Below are positions 57,363 through 64,000 of a DNA stretch of 64,000 nt, in pieces (position 1 is the stretch's first letter; the number at the start of each line of letters is the position of its first letter). The notes beneath the pieces were generated by a model. It saw only the letters and a program-made list of their open reading frames with translations, ran no database searches and had not been told where the DNA came from. The stretch is from Massilia sp. Root335 (GTDB taxonomy: Bacteria; Pseudomonadota; Gammaproteobacteria; Burkholderiales; Burkholderiaceae_D). Location: NCBI RefSeq assembly GCF_001425685.1, contig NZ_LMCY01000012.1, forward strand, positions 102,457 to 166,456, written 5' to 3'. A program made the position numbers and the translations under genes.

Positions 57363-57585
57363 CGATGCAGCACCGTACCGCTGTGCCGGCCATGTGCCGG
57401 CGTACCCGCGTTTCGCTCTCCGCCTGAACCGCGTGCGGCCCGCTGGGGCTGCCCGCGCGCGTCCGCTGCACCGTCCACCGCATGACCCGCCGCAGCGCAC
57501 CCGCCGCGGCTTGACATATTTGTTACAAATTAGCAGTTGAACAACACGAAGAAGGCCGCCATACCTGTGGCAGGAGGACTCATCC

Positions 57586-57987
57586 ATGAAGTACGCTCTG
57601 TTATACGACGATGACGCGGCCGCGCGCCGCCACAGCGCCACCCTGCTCAAGTCGCTCGGCTACGCGGTTGCCGAGGCGGCGACGGCCCAGGCGGCGCTGA
57701 ACGCCACACGGGCGCTGCACTTCGATGTGATCCTCACTGCGAGCGCGCACGCCGACGGCGAGCGGCGCGCGCTGCCGGGCGAGCTGTCGCGCCTGGCGCC
57801 CGACACGCCCACGATCCTCCTGCTGGACGACGACGAACCGTTCCCCCCGCTGTACGCCGCGTTCAGCGCCACCGTCACCAAACCGGTCACGGTGCGTGCC
57901 CTGCGCCATGCGCTGGAGTTCGGGCTGGACGGCCTGGGCGCCCGGCCCGTGCCGCCCGCAGTCCGGTACGAGCGGCGCGTGGGCTAG
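57586..57987 (+). CDS. Receiver-like protein lacking the phospho-acceptor Asp
   Basis: 133 residues with the length and alternating pattern of a CheY-type receiver. The acidic pocket is present (D8-D10) and so is the Lys-Pro pair (K99-P100). The position for the phospho-Asp after HFDVIL is Thr-Ala-Ser (about 51-53), and the switch Thr/Ser region reads LLLDDDE. It should therefore not be phosphorylated in the usual way. A GGCAGGAGGA ribosome site precedes the ATG. No output domain follows, so it may act by protein binding. Confidence 0.75.
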   Translation: MKYALLYDDDAAARRHSATLLKSLGYAVAEAATAQAALNATRALHFDVILTASAHADGERRALPGELSRLAPDTPTILLLDDDEPFPPLYAAFSATVTKPVTVRALRHALEFGLDGLGARPVPPAVRYERRVG

Positions 57988-58601
57988 GCGCCCGTCCGCC
58001 ACCGCCCGCCCATCCCGCATAAATACATTAAGTGAATTGTAGACAACACTCTTTGGTTTGATCGGCGGCTTGCGCCGGCATAAGATATTTGCAACAAAAA
58101 CTGTTATCGCAAACATTAAGTATTAAAATAACAGTTAAAAACATGACGCCGCTTTCCCTGTCGTCCGCATGCTTCTTTTCTTCATCGTCGAGCCTGATGT
58201 TCCCGATAACATCCGGGCCTCGCGCGCACGCCGGATCGCGCAGCAAAACAAGACAAATAATCGGAGGAGATATGCTGCAGGTATATTCGAAGACCGTTAT
58301 CCCACGACGTCGACAGGGCCCGATCCGCATCGCGCGCGGCCCGCAACGCTGATCCGGCAACAACGCAATCGCACAATTTGATGGTCGTGCCTGGCCTCCC
58401 GGCCAGGTGCCGCCTTCGCTCGCCCGTGCGATCGCCAGAACTCTCCTGAACCCGCAATCGGGCTTTCCCGCCCGGTGCCCCGGTACGGCCGGACAGCGCA
58501 TTGCTGCCGGCATGCAGTCACGCGGTTTGCAGCAAGCAGCAGTGGACTCCGGGGCCGCCTGTGCGCGCCTCGGGCATTCAACCCGAACCATGGAGATGTT
58601 C
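57988..58601. other. Long upstream region of the GH30 gene
   Basis: A 614-bp gap. The first part (about 58020-58145) is AT-rich and has an inverted repeat CTGTTAT / ATAACAG (58101-58107 and 58128-58134). A GGAGGAGAT sequence near 58262-58272 is followed by an ATG, but that frame is short and has no protein-like pattern. The rest is GC-rich. Probably a long leader plus promoter of the glycosidase; no confident promoter hexamers. Confidence 0.45.
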
Positions 58602-59840
58602 ATGACCAACGCTTTATCGCGCGCCACCCGGCGCGCCGCATCGGCTTCCCTCCTCGCTGGCGCACTCGCCGCCCTGGCGACCTGCGCATCGGCGCAGACC
58701 GTCGCCATCAACCCGGGCACGACCTACCAGACCGTGCGTGGATTCGGCGGCTTCAGCGGGGCCGGCTGGGCGGCCGAACTGACCAGCGCCCAGGTCGACG
58801 CCGCGTTCGGCACCGCCACGGGCCAGATCGGCCTGTCCATCATGCGCATCCGAATCGATCCCGATTCCAGCAAGTGGTCGACCCAGCTCGCGTCAGCGCA
58901 ACTGGCCAAGGCCAAAGGCGCGCTCCTGTTCGCCACGCCATGGTCGCCGCCGGCGAGCATGAAGACCAACAACAGCGTCATCTCGGGGCGCCTGGCGTCG
59001 AGCCACTATGCGGATTACGCGACCCACCTGCTGAATTTCGCGAGCACCATGCAGGCGGGCGGCGCCGCCCTCTACGGCTTTTCGATCCAGAACGAACCGG
59101 ATTACGATCCGGGCACCTACGAAAGCTGCCTGTGGAATTCGACCGAATTCATCAACTTCCTGGCCGGCCAGGGATCGCGTTTCGGCAGCTACAAGGTGAT
59201 GGCGCCCGAGTCCTTCAACTTCAGCAAGACGCTGACGGACCCGATCCTCAACAGCGCGACGGCCGCACCGCAGTTCGACATCGTTGCCGGCCATCTGTAC
59301 GGCGTCAGTCCGAGCGATTATCCGCTGGCGCGTTCCAAGGGCAAGGAGTTGTGGATGACCGAGCACTACACGGACAGCACGTCCGACGCCAACGACTGGT
59401 CGAAGGCGCTGCCGGTGGCGCTGGAACTGCACAACAGCATGGTGTCGAACTACAGCGCCTACGTGTGGTGGTACATCCGCCGCAGTTACGGCCTGCTGAC
59501 GGAGGACGGCAAGGTGAGCAAGCGCGGCTACATCATGTCGCAGTTCGCGAAATACGTCCGCCCCGGCGCCACGCGCATCGCCGCGACGGAAAAGCCGTAC
59601 AGCGACGTCTACGTCACGGCGTTCAAGACCAGCGCCGGAAAACTGGTCGTCGTGGCGATCAACAACGGCACGTCCCAGCGCCAGTTGCAGCTGCAGGCGG
59701 GCAGCGCGGCCACGAGCTTCACGAAGTACCGCACCACCTCGGCCGACAACGACGGCTACGCGGGCCAGTACACGGTCACGGGCGGCGTGGCGACCGCGTA
59801 CATCGATCCCGGCAGCGTCAACACATTCGTCGGCCAGTGA
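58602..59840 (+). CDS. Secreted GH30-family glycoside hydrolase (xylanase type)
   Basis: 412-residue secreted enzyme. The ATG at 58602 has GGAG 8 bases upstream and starts a signal peptide ending CASAQ. The (beta/alpha)8 barrel contains the acid/base Glu in GFSIQNEPDYDPG (about 162) and the nucleophile Glu in LWMTEHYTDS (about 254). The side beta-sandwich forms the C-terminal end. MRIRIDP and TPWSPPASMKTN fit GH30, and the sequence looks closest to glucuronoxylanases of subfamily 8. Expected to cut plant xylan outside the cell. A decayed second copy follows directly. Confidence 0.9.
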   Translation: MTNALSRATRRAASASLLAGALAALATCASAQTVAINPGTTYQTVRGFGGFSGAGWAAELTSAQVDAAFGTATGQIGLSIMRIRIDPDSSKWSTQLASAQLAKAKGALLFATPWSPPASMKTNNSVISGRLASSHYADYATHLLNFASTMQAGGAALYGFSIQNEPDYDPGTYESCLWNSTEFINFLAGQGSRFGSYKVMAPESFNFSKTLTDPILNSATAAPQFDIVAGHLYGVSPSDYPLARSKGKELWMTEHYTDSTSDANDWSKALPVALELHNSMVSNYSAYVWWYIRRSYGLLTEDGKVSKRGYIMSQFAKYVRPGATRIAATEKPYSDVYVTAFKTSAGKLVVVAINNGTSQRQLQLQAGSAATSFTKYRTTSADNDGYAGQYTVTGGVATAYIDPGSVNTFVGQ

Positions 59841-59877
59841 CCGCCCCGACGACAATTCATGACGAGAAGAGAACGGC

Positions 59878-60157
59878 ATGTTGAAAAGCTGTCCGGCACG
59901 ATCGGGAGGGTCCCTGCTGGGCGCGGCGCTCACGGTGCTCACGGTGCTCGCGGTGCCCGGGCCATGGCCCGGACGGTCGCCATTGACCCGGGCACGACCT
60001 ACCGGGTGATCCGCGGGTTCGCGGGCATAACGGGGCCGGCTGGATTGCCGACCTGACGGCCATGCTGGCGAAGGCGAAAGGCGTCACGCTGTTCGCCGCT
60101 GGCCTGATGCTGGTGGCGCTGGGCCTGCGGCGGCGGCGCGGCGTCAGGCGGCGATGA
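59878..60157 (+). pseudogene. Decayed second GH30 copy
   Basis: Remains of a GH30 paralogue just after the intact gene. It starts with an ATG and a signal-peptide-like LLGAALTVLTVLAVP, then shifts frame. In the next frame TVAIDPGTTYRVIRGFAGI matches TVAINPGTTYQTVRGFGGF of the intact gene. After another shift GAGWIADLT and LAKAKGVTLFA match two GH30 segments that are about 50 residues apart in the intact gene, so there is an internal deletion. The end, GLMLVALGLRRRRG, looks like a membrane anchor with an Arg cluster, not GH30. Confidence 0.75.
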
Positions 60158-60992
60158 ACCGGCGCAGCCGCGCGAACGCCGCATCGGGCGCGTCGCGCCA
60201 CACCCCGTGGCCGCAGCCGTCGAAGCGGGCGAACTCGACGAGATGCGGCGGCAGCGCGGCGACCGTATCGAGCGCGTCGTCGAGCGTGCAGACCGGATCG
60301 AGCTCGCCCGCCAGCACGAGCACCGGGCACCGCGCGTGCGCCAGGCCCGGCAGCAGGTCGAACGTCTGCTGCTCGCCGCCGGCCCAGGTGAACAGGATCT
60401 CGGGATTGAAAATGGCGCGCCGCGCGGCGTCCTTGCTCGTGGCCGGCGTCGCCGAATACAGCGGCTTGCATGCCTCGAGGTAGGGAGCGTACGTTGCCGC
60501 GCCGGGCGCCGTCCAGAACCGCTCGGCGGCGGCGCGCGCGGCCGGGCCGCCGAGGCGCTCGAACATCGCGAGCTTGCGCGCCAGCCCGAGCCGGGACGAC
60601 GTGCTCGACAGGACGACCTTGGCCGGATGGTGCGGATGCCGCGCCAGGTAGCGCTGCGCGACGAAGCCGCCGAACGACTGGCCGAGCACGATCGGCTTCT
60701 CGACGCCGAGCGCATCGCACAGGCGCACCACGTCGTCGGCGAAGGTGTCGAGCGTCCACTCCTCGCGCGGACGCGCGTCGCTCCGGCCATGGCCGCGATG
60801 GTCGTAATACACGATCTGGGCGACGTCGGCCAGGCGCGAGAACGCGGGCTTGAAGCTCGCGTGATCGTAGCCCGGCCCGCCATGCAGCAGCACCAGCGTC
60901 GGCTTGGCGCGCATCGCCGGCCCGTCCGGCACCAGGCCGGCGCCTTCGATGTCGACGAACAGTCGCACACCGGGTTCGATAAGAATATTCAC
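60144..60992 (-). CDS. Alpha/beta hydrolase, proline iminopeptidase-like
   Basis: 282 residues. HGGPG at about 36-40 is the oxyanion motif of the proline iminopeptidase group. The nucleophile Ser is in LGQSFGGFVAQR (about 105), the Asp in AGELDPVC and the His in GCGHGVW, so the triad is complete. Substrate unknown; peptidase or esterase action are both possible. It overlaps the end of the decayed GH30 copy and is transcribed on the opposite strand. Confidence 0.9.
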   Translation of the reverse strand: MNILIEPGVRLFVDIEGAGLVPDGPAMRAKPTLVLLHGGPGYDHASFKPAFSRLADVAQIVYYDHRGHGRSDARPREEWTLDTFADDVVRLCDALGVEKPIVLGQSFGGFVAQRYLARHPHHPAKVVLSSTSSRLGLARKLAMFERLGGPAARAAAERFWTAPGAATYAPYLEACKPLYSATPATSKDAARRAIFNPEILFTWAGGEQQTFDLLPGLAHARCPVLVLAGELDPVCTLDDALDTVAALPPHLVEFARFDGCGHGVWRDAPDAAFARLRRFIAA

Positions 60993-61052
60993 AAGGCAAT
61001 ATTCTACGCGGGCCTGGCACGATAGCCAAACCCGCCGGACCGCGGGCCCGCG

Positions 61053-62630
61053 TTACGCCGCTTCCACCGCCACCGGCATCCGGATCAGGTAATCGAACGC
61101 CGACAACGCCGCCTTCGCGCCATCGCCCGCCGCGATCACGATCTGCTTGAACGGCGTCGTGGTCGCATCGCCCGCCGCGAACACGCCCGGCACATTGGTG
61201 CGGCCGTGCGCATCCACGACGATCTCGCCGAAGCGCGACAGTTCCACCGTGCCCTTGAGGAACTCGGTGTTCGGCACGAGGCCGATCTGGACGAACACGC
61301 CGGCCAGCGGCACGAGGTGCTCCTCGCCGGAGAGGCGGTCCTTGAACTTGATTCCGTTCACTTTGCTGCCGTCGCCGGTGATTTCCGTCGTCTGCGCGTT
61401 CACGTGGATCGTCACGTTCTTCAGGCTCTCGACCTTGTTGACGAGCACCGCATCCGCCTTCAGCTGCGGCGCGAATTCGACCAGGGTCACGTGCTCGACG
61501 ATGCCCGCGAGGTCGATCGCCGCTTCCACGCCCGAGTTGCCGCCGCCGATGACCGCGACGCGCTTGCCCTTGTACAGCGGGCCGTCGCAGTGCGGGCAAT
61601 AGTTCACGCCGGCGTTCTTGTATTCCTGCTCGCCCGGCACGTTCACGTTCCTCCAGCGCGCACCCGTCGACAGGATCACGGTGCTCGACTTCAGCGAGCC
61701 GCCGTTCGCGAACTGCACTTCGACCAGTTCGCCCGGCGCGGCCGGCGGGATGATCTTCGCGGCCGCCTGCTGCGTCATGATGTCGACGCCGTAGTGGCGC
61801 ACCTGGGCTTCCAGCGCGGCGGCGAATTTCGGGCCGTCCGTTTCCAGCACGGAGATGTAGTTCTCGATCGACATCGTGTCGTTCACCTGGCCGCCCATGC
61901 GTTCCGTCGCGATGCCGGTGCGGATGCCCTTGCGGGCCGCATACACGGCGGCCGCGGCGCCCGACGGGCCGCCGCCGACGATCAAGACGTCGTACGGGTC
62001 CTTCGCGTTCAGCTTCGCGGCGTCGCGGGCGCCGGCACCCTTGTCCAGCCTGGCGACGATCTCTTCGATCATCATGCGGCCCGAGCCGAACATCTCGCCG
62101 TTCAGGAACACCATCGGCACGGCCATCACCTTGCGCGCCTCGACTTCGGCCTGGAACGCGCCGCCTTCGATCACGGTCGTCTTCACGCGCGGGTTCAGGA
62201 TCGCCATCAACGAGAGGGCCTGCACGACGTCCGGGCAGTTATGGCAGCTCAGCGACATGTACATCTCGAAGTCGTAGTCGCCGTCGAGCGCCTCGATGGC
62301 GGCGATCGTCTCGGCCTCGACTTTCGGCGGATGGCCGCCCGTCCACAGCAGCGCCAGCACCAGCGACGTGAATTCGTGGCCCAGCGGCAGGCCGGCGAAG
62401 CGCAGGCGCGTGTCGGTGCCGGCGCGCCGCAGGGTGAACGACGGCTTGCGCGCATCGTTGCCGTCGGTGCGCAGCGTGATCTTGTCGGCGCGCAGGCCCT
62501 GGATCGTCTGCAACAGGTCGAGTGTCTGTTTCGACGTATCGCTATCGTCGAGCGAGGCGACGATCTCGAACGGTTGCTGGACGCGTTGCAGGTAGCCGGC
62601 GAGTTGGTTTTTCAGGTCTTGTTCGAGCAT
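61053..62630 (-). CDS. ahpF: Alkyl hydroperoxide reductase subunit F
   Basis: NAD(P)H-dependent flavoprotein that reduces AhpC. The ATG at 62630 has AAAGGA upstream and gives 525 residues. The N-terminal double thioredoxin fold has the redox pair in SCHNCPDVV (about 129/132). FAD-binding [10 protein letters not shown], the active CPHCDG pair (about 343/346), and NAD-binding [10 protein letters not shown] follow. It lies after ahpC, with 247 bp and a repeat element between them, so it may have its own promoter. Confidence 0.96.
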   Translation of the reverse strand: MLEQDLKNQLAGYLQRVQQPFEIVASLDDSDTSKQTLDLLQTIQGLRADKITLRTDGNDARKPSFTLRRAGTDTRLRFAGLPLGHEFTSLVLALLWTGGHPPKVEAETIAAIEALDGDYDFEMYMSLSCHNCPDVVQALSLMAILNPRVKTTVIEGGAFQAEVEARKVMAVPMVFLNGEMFGSGRMMIEEIVARLDKGAGARDAAKLNAKDPYDVLIVGGGPSGAAAAVYAARKGIRTGIATERMGGQVNDTMSIENYISVLETDGPKFAAALEAQVRHYGVDIMTQQAAAKIIPPAAPGELVEVQFANGGSLKSSTVILSTGARWRNVNVPGEQEYKNAGVNYCPHCDGPLYKGKRVAVIGGGNSGVEAAIDLAGIVEHVTLVEFAPQLKADAVLVNKVESLKNVTIHVNAQTTEITGDGSKVNGIKFKDRLSGEEHLVPLAGVFVQIGLVPNTEFLKGTVELSRFGEIVVDAHGRTNVPGVFAAGDATTTPFKQIVIAAGDGAKAALSAFDYLIRMPVAVEAA

Positions 62631-62842
62631 GATCGTATCCTTTCGTTCAGTCGTGTTCAGGCCGATGCATCGCACACATGCGGACGCATCCATCCAATCT
62701 AAATAGTGAATCTGGAAGGCAGATCGACTAGCGAGATCGCCTGTCTTGCTGTGGCGGGCCCATTCCGGTTGGGCTCGTGGGGAGGGGGGCGGACACGAAC
62801 CGCCCCTCGCGGTCCGTGCCTGGTACTACGGTGCTGCAGTAT

Positions 62843-62868
62843 CGTAGGGTGGGCACCCTGTGCCCACC
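62843..62868. repeat. GTAGGGTGGGC palindrome after ahpC
   Basis: CGTAGGGTGGGCACCCTGTG with CCCACC forms one hairpin, 9 bp past the ahpC stop. A single-hairpin member of the repeat family. It may act as a processing or attenuating structure between ahpC and ahpF. Confidence 0.8.
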
Positions 62869-62877
62869 GCGCGTTAC

Positions 62878-63441
62878 TTAGATCTTGCCGACCAGGTCCA
62901 GCGACGGCTTCAGCGTTTCGGCGCCTTCGGTCCACTTGGCCGGGCAGACTTCGCCCGGGTGCGACGCGACGTACTGGGCGGCCTTCACTTTGCGCATCAG
63001 TTCGGAAGCGTCGCGGCCGATGCCGTTGTCGTGCACTTCCATGACCTTGATCTGGCCTTCCGGATTGATCACGAAGGTGCCGCGCAGGGCCAGGCCTTCT
63101 TCTTCGATCATGACTTCGAAATTGCGCGACAGCAGGCCGGTCGGGTCGCCGATCAGCGGGTAGTTGACCTTCTTGATCGCTTCCGAGGTGTCATGCCATG
63201 CCTTGTGGGCGAAGTGGGTGTCGGTCGACACGCCGTAGACTTTCACGCCCATCTTGGCGAACTCCGGCTGGAAAGCAGCCAGGTCTTCCAGTTCGGTCGG
63301 GCAGACGAAAGTGAAGTCCGCCGGGTAGAACATCAGGACCGACCAGGTGCCCTTGAAGTCGGCTTCGGTCAGGTCGATGAACTTGCCTGCGTGGTAAGCG
63401 GTTGCTTTGAACGGCTTGATTTCGGTGTTGATGATGGACAT
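62878..63441 (-). CDS. ahpC: Alkyl hydroperoxide reductase subunit C (peroxiredoxin)
   Basis: 2-Cys peroxiredoxin that reduces hydrogen peroxide and organic peroxides. The ATG at 63441 has AGAGGAG upstream; 187 residues. Peroxidatic C47 in [13 protein letters not shown] and the resolving Cys in GEVCPAKW near the C-terminus. GLLSRNFEV and [12 protein letters not shown] are the family motifs. Regenerated by AhpF. It has a good sigma-70-type promoter about 45-70 bp upstream. Confidence 0.97.
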   Translation of the reverse strand: MSIINTEIKPFKATAYHAGKFIDLTEADFKGTWSVLMFYPADFTFVCPTELEDLAAFQPEFAKMGVKVYGVSTDTHFAHKAWHDTSEAIKKVNYPLIGDPTGLLSRNFEVMIEEEGLALRGTFVINPEGQIKVMEVHDNGIGRDASELMRKVKAAQYVASHPGEVCPAKWTEGAETLKPSLDLVGKI

Positions 63442-63483
63442 GCAGTACTCCTCTTTCGGGGTTAAAAAAATGCTCAGGTGCGT

Positions 63484-63512
63484 ACTATACCTTGCGCACC
63501 CGTTCATGTGAA
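63484..63512 (-). promoter_or_regulatory. Sigma-70 promoter of ahpC
   Basis: On the minus strand TTCACA (63512-63507) and TATAGT (63489-63484) are separated by exactly 17 bp, each one base from consensus. The -10 ends 42 bp before the ATG. An AT-rich tract with two ATAG half-sites lies just upstream of the -35, but their spacing does not fit OxyR. Confidence 0.65.
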
Positions 63513-63551
63513 ATTGATTGAACAGATTCTATCAATTGATTTTAGCTATCG

Positions 63552-63579
63552 CCGGGTGGGCACAATGGTGCCCACCCAA
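63552..63579. repeat. GTGGGCAC..GTGCCCAC palindrome before the kinase end
   Basis: CGGGTGGGCACAATGGTGCC with CACCCA forms a perfect hairpin (GGGTGGGCAC / GTGCCCACCC). It lies 8 bp after the kinase stop and upstream of ahpC. Fifth member of the repeat family in the window. Confidence 0.8.
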
Positions 63580-63587
63580 CGGAGATA

Positions 63588-64000
63588 TCAGGCCGACGCC
63601 GCTGCCGCCGCCAGCTGGGCCATTTCCGTGCACGGCAAGGTGAGGCTGAAGCAAGCGCCCTGCCCCGGCACGCTCTCGACCGTCAGCTGGCCGCCATGCG
63701 ACGCGGCCAGCTGGCGCGAGATGTACAGGCCGAGGCCGAGGCCCTTGGGCTCGCCGCTCTTGGCGCCGCGCTCGTAGGGCTCGAAGATGCGGTCGATGAA
63801 ATCGGGCGCGATGCCCTTGCCGTGGTCGCGCACGGCGATGCGCACGTTGCAGCCTTCGTCGTGGACGCTGACCTCGACCGCACCGCCGCCGCCGTAGCGC
63901 AGCGCATTGGTCAGCAGGTTCACGACGACCTGCTCGATGCGGAATTCGTCCCAATAGCCTTCGACGGGATGATGCGGCGCGAGCACGACGTTGGCGCCGG
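63588..64000 (-). CDS. Histidine kinase, C-terminal ATPase part (cut by window edge)
   Basis: Only the last 137 codons are visible; the frame is open to the right edge. The GHKL ATPase domain is clear: N box EQVVVNLLTNALRYG, G1 RDHGKGIAP, F box with FEPYERG, and G2 GLGLGLYISRQLA. The His-acceptor domain and any sensor part are outside the window. A histidine kinase of the HisKA type is likely. The Ala-rich end (LAAAAASA) is not part of the domain. Confidence 0.9.
   Translation of the reverse strand, partial: GANVVLAPHHPVEGYWDEFRIEQVVVNLLTNALRYGGGGAVEVSVHDEGCNVRIAVRDHGKGIAPDFIDRIFEPYERGAKSGEPKGLGLGLYISRQLAASHGGQLTVESVPGQGACFSLTLPCTEMAQLAAAAASA

Noticed and set aside
58143..58352. Small plus-strand open frame before the GH30 gene
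   Set aside because: Ser-rich start and Arg-rich end, no ribosome site and no protein-like pattern.
63484..63549. OxyR site upstream of ahpC
   Set aside because: Two ATAG half-sites are visible but lie 17 bp apart, not the 11- or 22-bp steps OxyR needs.

Overview
The window is GC-rich bacterial DNA from a betaproteobacterium, most likely Oxalobacteraceae (Massilia, Telluria or Pseudoduganella type). Three things point there: the gene order leuC-ecn-leuD-leuB-asd-fimV-truA-trpF-trpB-trpA followed by folC-dedD-cvpA-purF; the rpsF-priB-rpsR-rplI-dnaB block; and a dispersed GTAGGGTGGGC-type intergenic palindrome. The genus is inferred from gene order and protein style only. No tRNA, rRNA, CRISPR array or complete insertion sequence was seen.

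Left part (1-10.6 kb): a two-partner secretion pair on the minus strand (transporter tpsB, then the exoprotein tpsA, cut by the window edge). Next is a signalling locus with two operons pointing away from each other. One holds a GAF/HD-GYP phosphodiesterase and an overlapping CHASE2 adenylate cyclase. The other holds a metallo-beta-lactamase-fold hydrolase, an overlapping GAF/GspE-type ATPase and a small lipoprotein.

10.8-28.9 kb: a pullulanase lipoprotein, a phosphate transporter with its PhoU-like partner, the ribosomal-replication block ending in dnaB, lexA with a clear SOS box, an M13 metallopeptidase, a Sel1-type secreted protein, and the operon folC-dedD-cvpA-purF plus a PLP sulfhydrylase.

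28.9-42.5 kb: the trp/leu supercluster on the minus strand. Between folC and trpA, where relatives usually carry accD, lies an AT-richer block with a small membrane protein and a likely toxin/immunity pair (BPSL0067-family amidase-like protein and STY0301-family secreted partner).

42.6-50 kb: cheA and cheZ, a universal stress protein, a NarL-type regulator, a Crp/Fnr-type regulator without Fe-S cysteines, and a glycine-zipper protein with a duplicated N-terminal domain. 49.4-57 kb: a compact five-gene DNA repair operon (recQ, MBL exonuclease, ATP-dependent ligase, Lhr-like helicase, PdeM phosphoesterase). Three of its four junctions overlap.

57-64 kb: a 39-codon membrane peptide, a receiver-like protein without a phosphoacceptor, a GH30 secreted glycosidase followed by a decayed second GH30 copy, an alpha/beta hydrolase, ahpF and ahpC for peroxide defence, and the catalytic end of a histidine kinase cut by the right edge.

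The best candidates for new biology are the toxin/immunity pair at the accD breakpoint, the divergent cyclic-nucleotide/ATPase signalling locus, and the structured 117-bp element next to dnaB.
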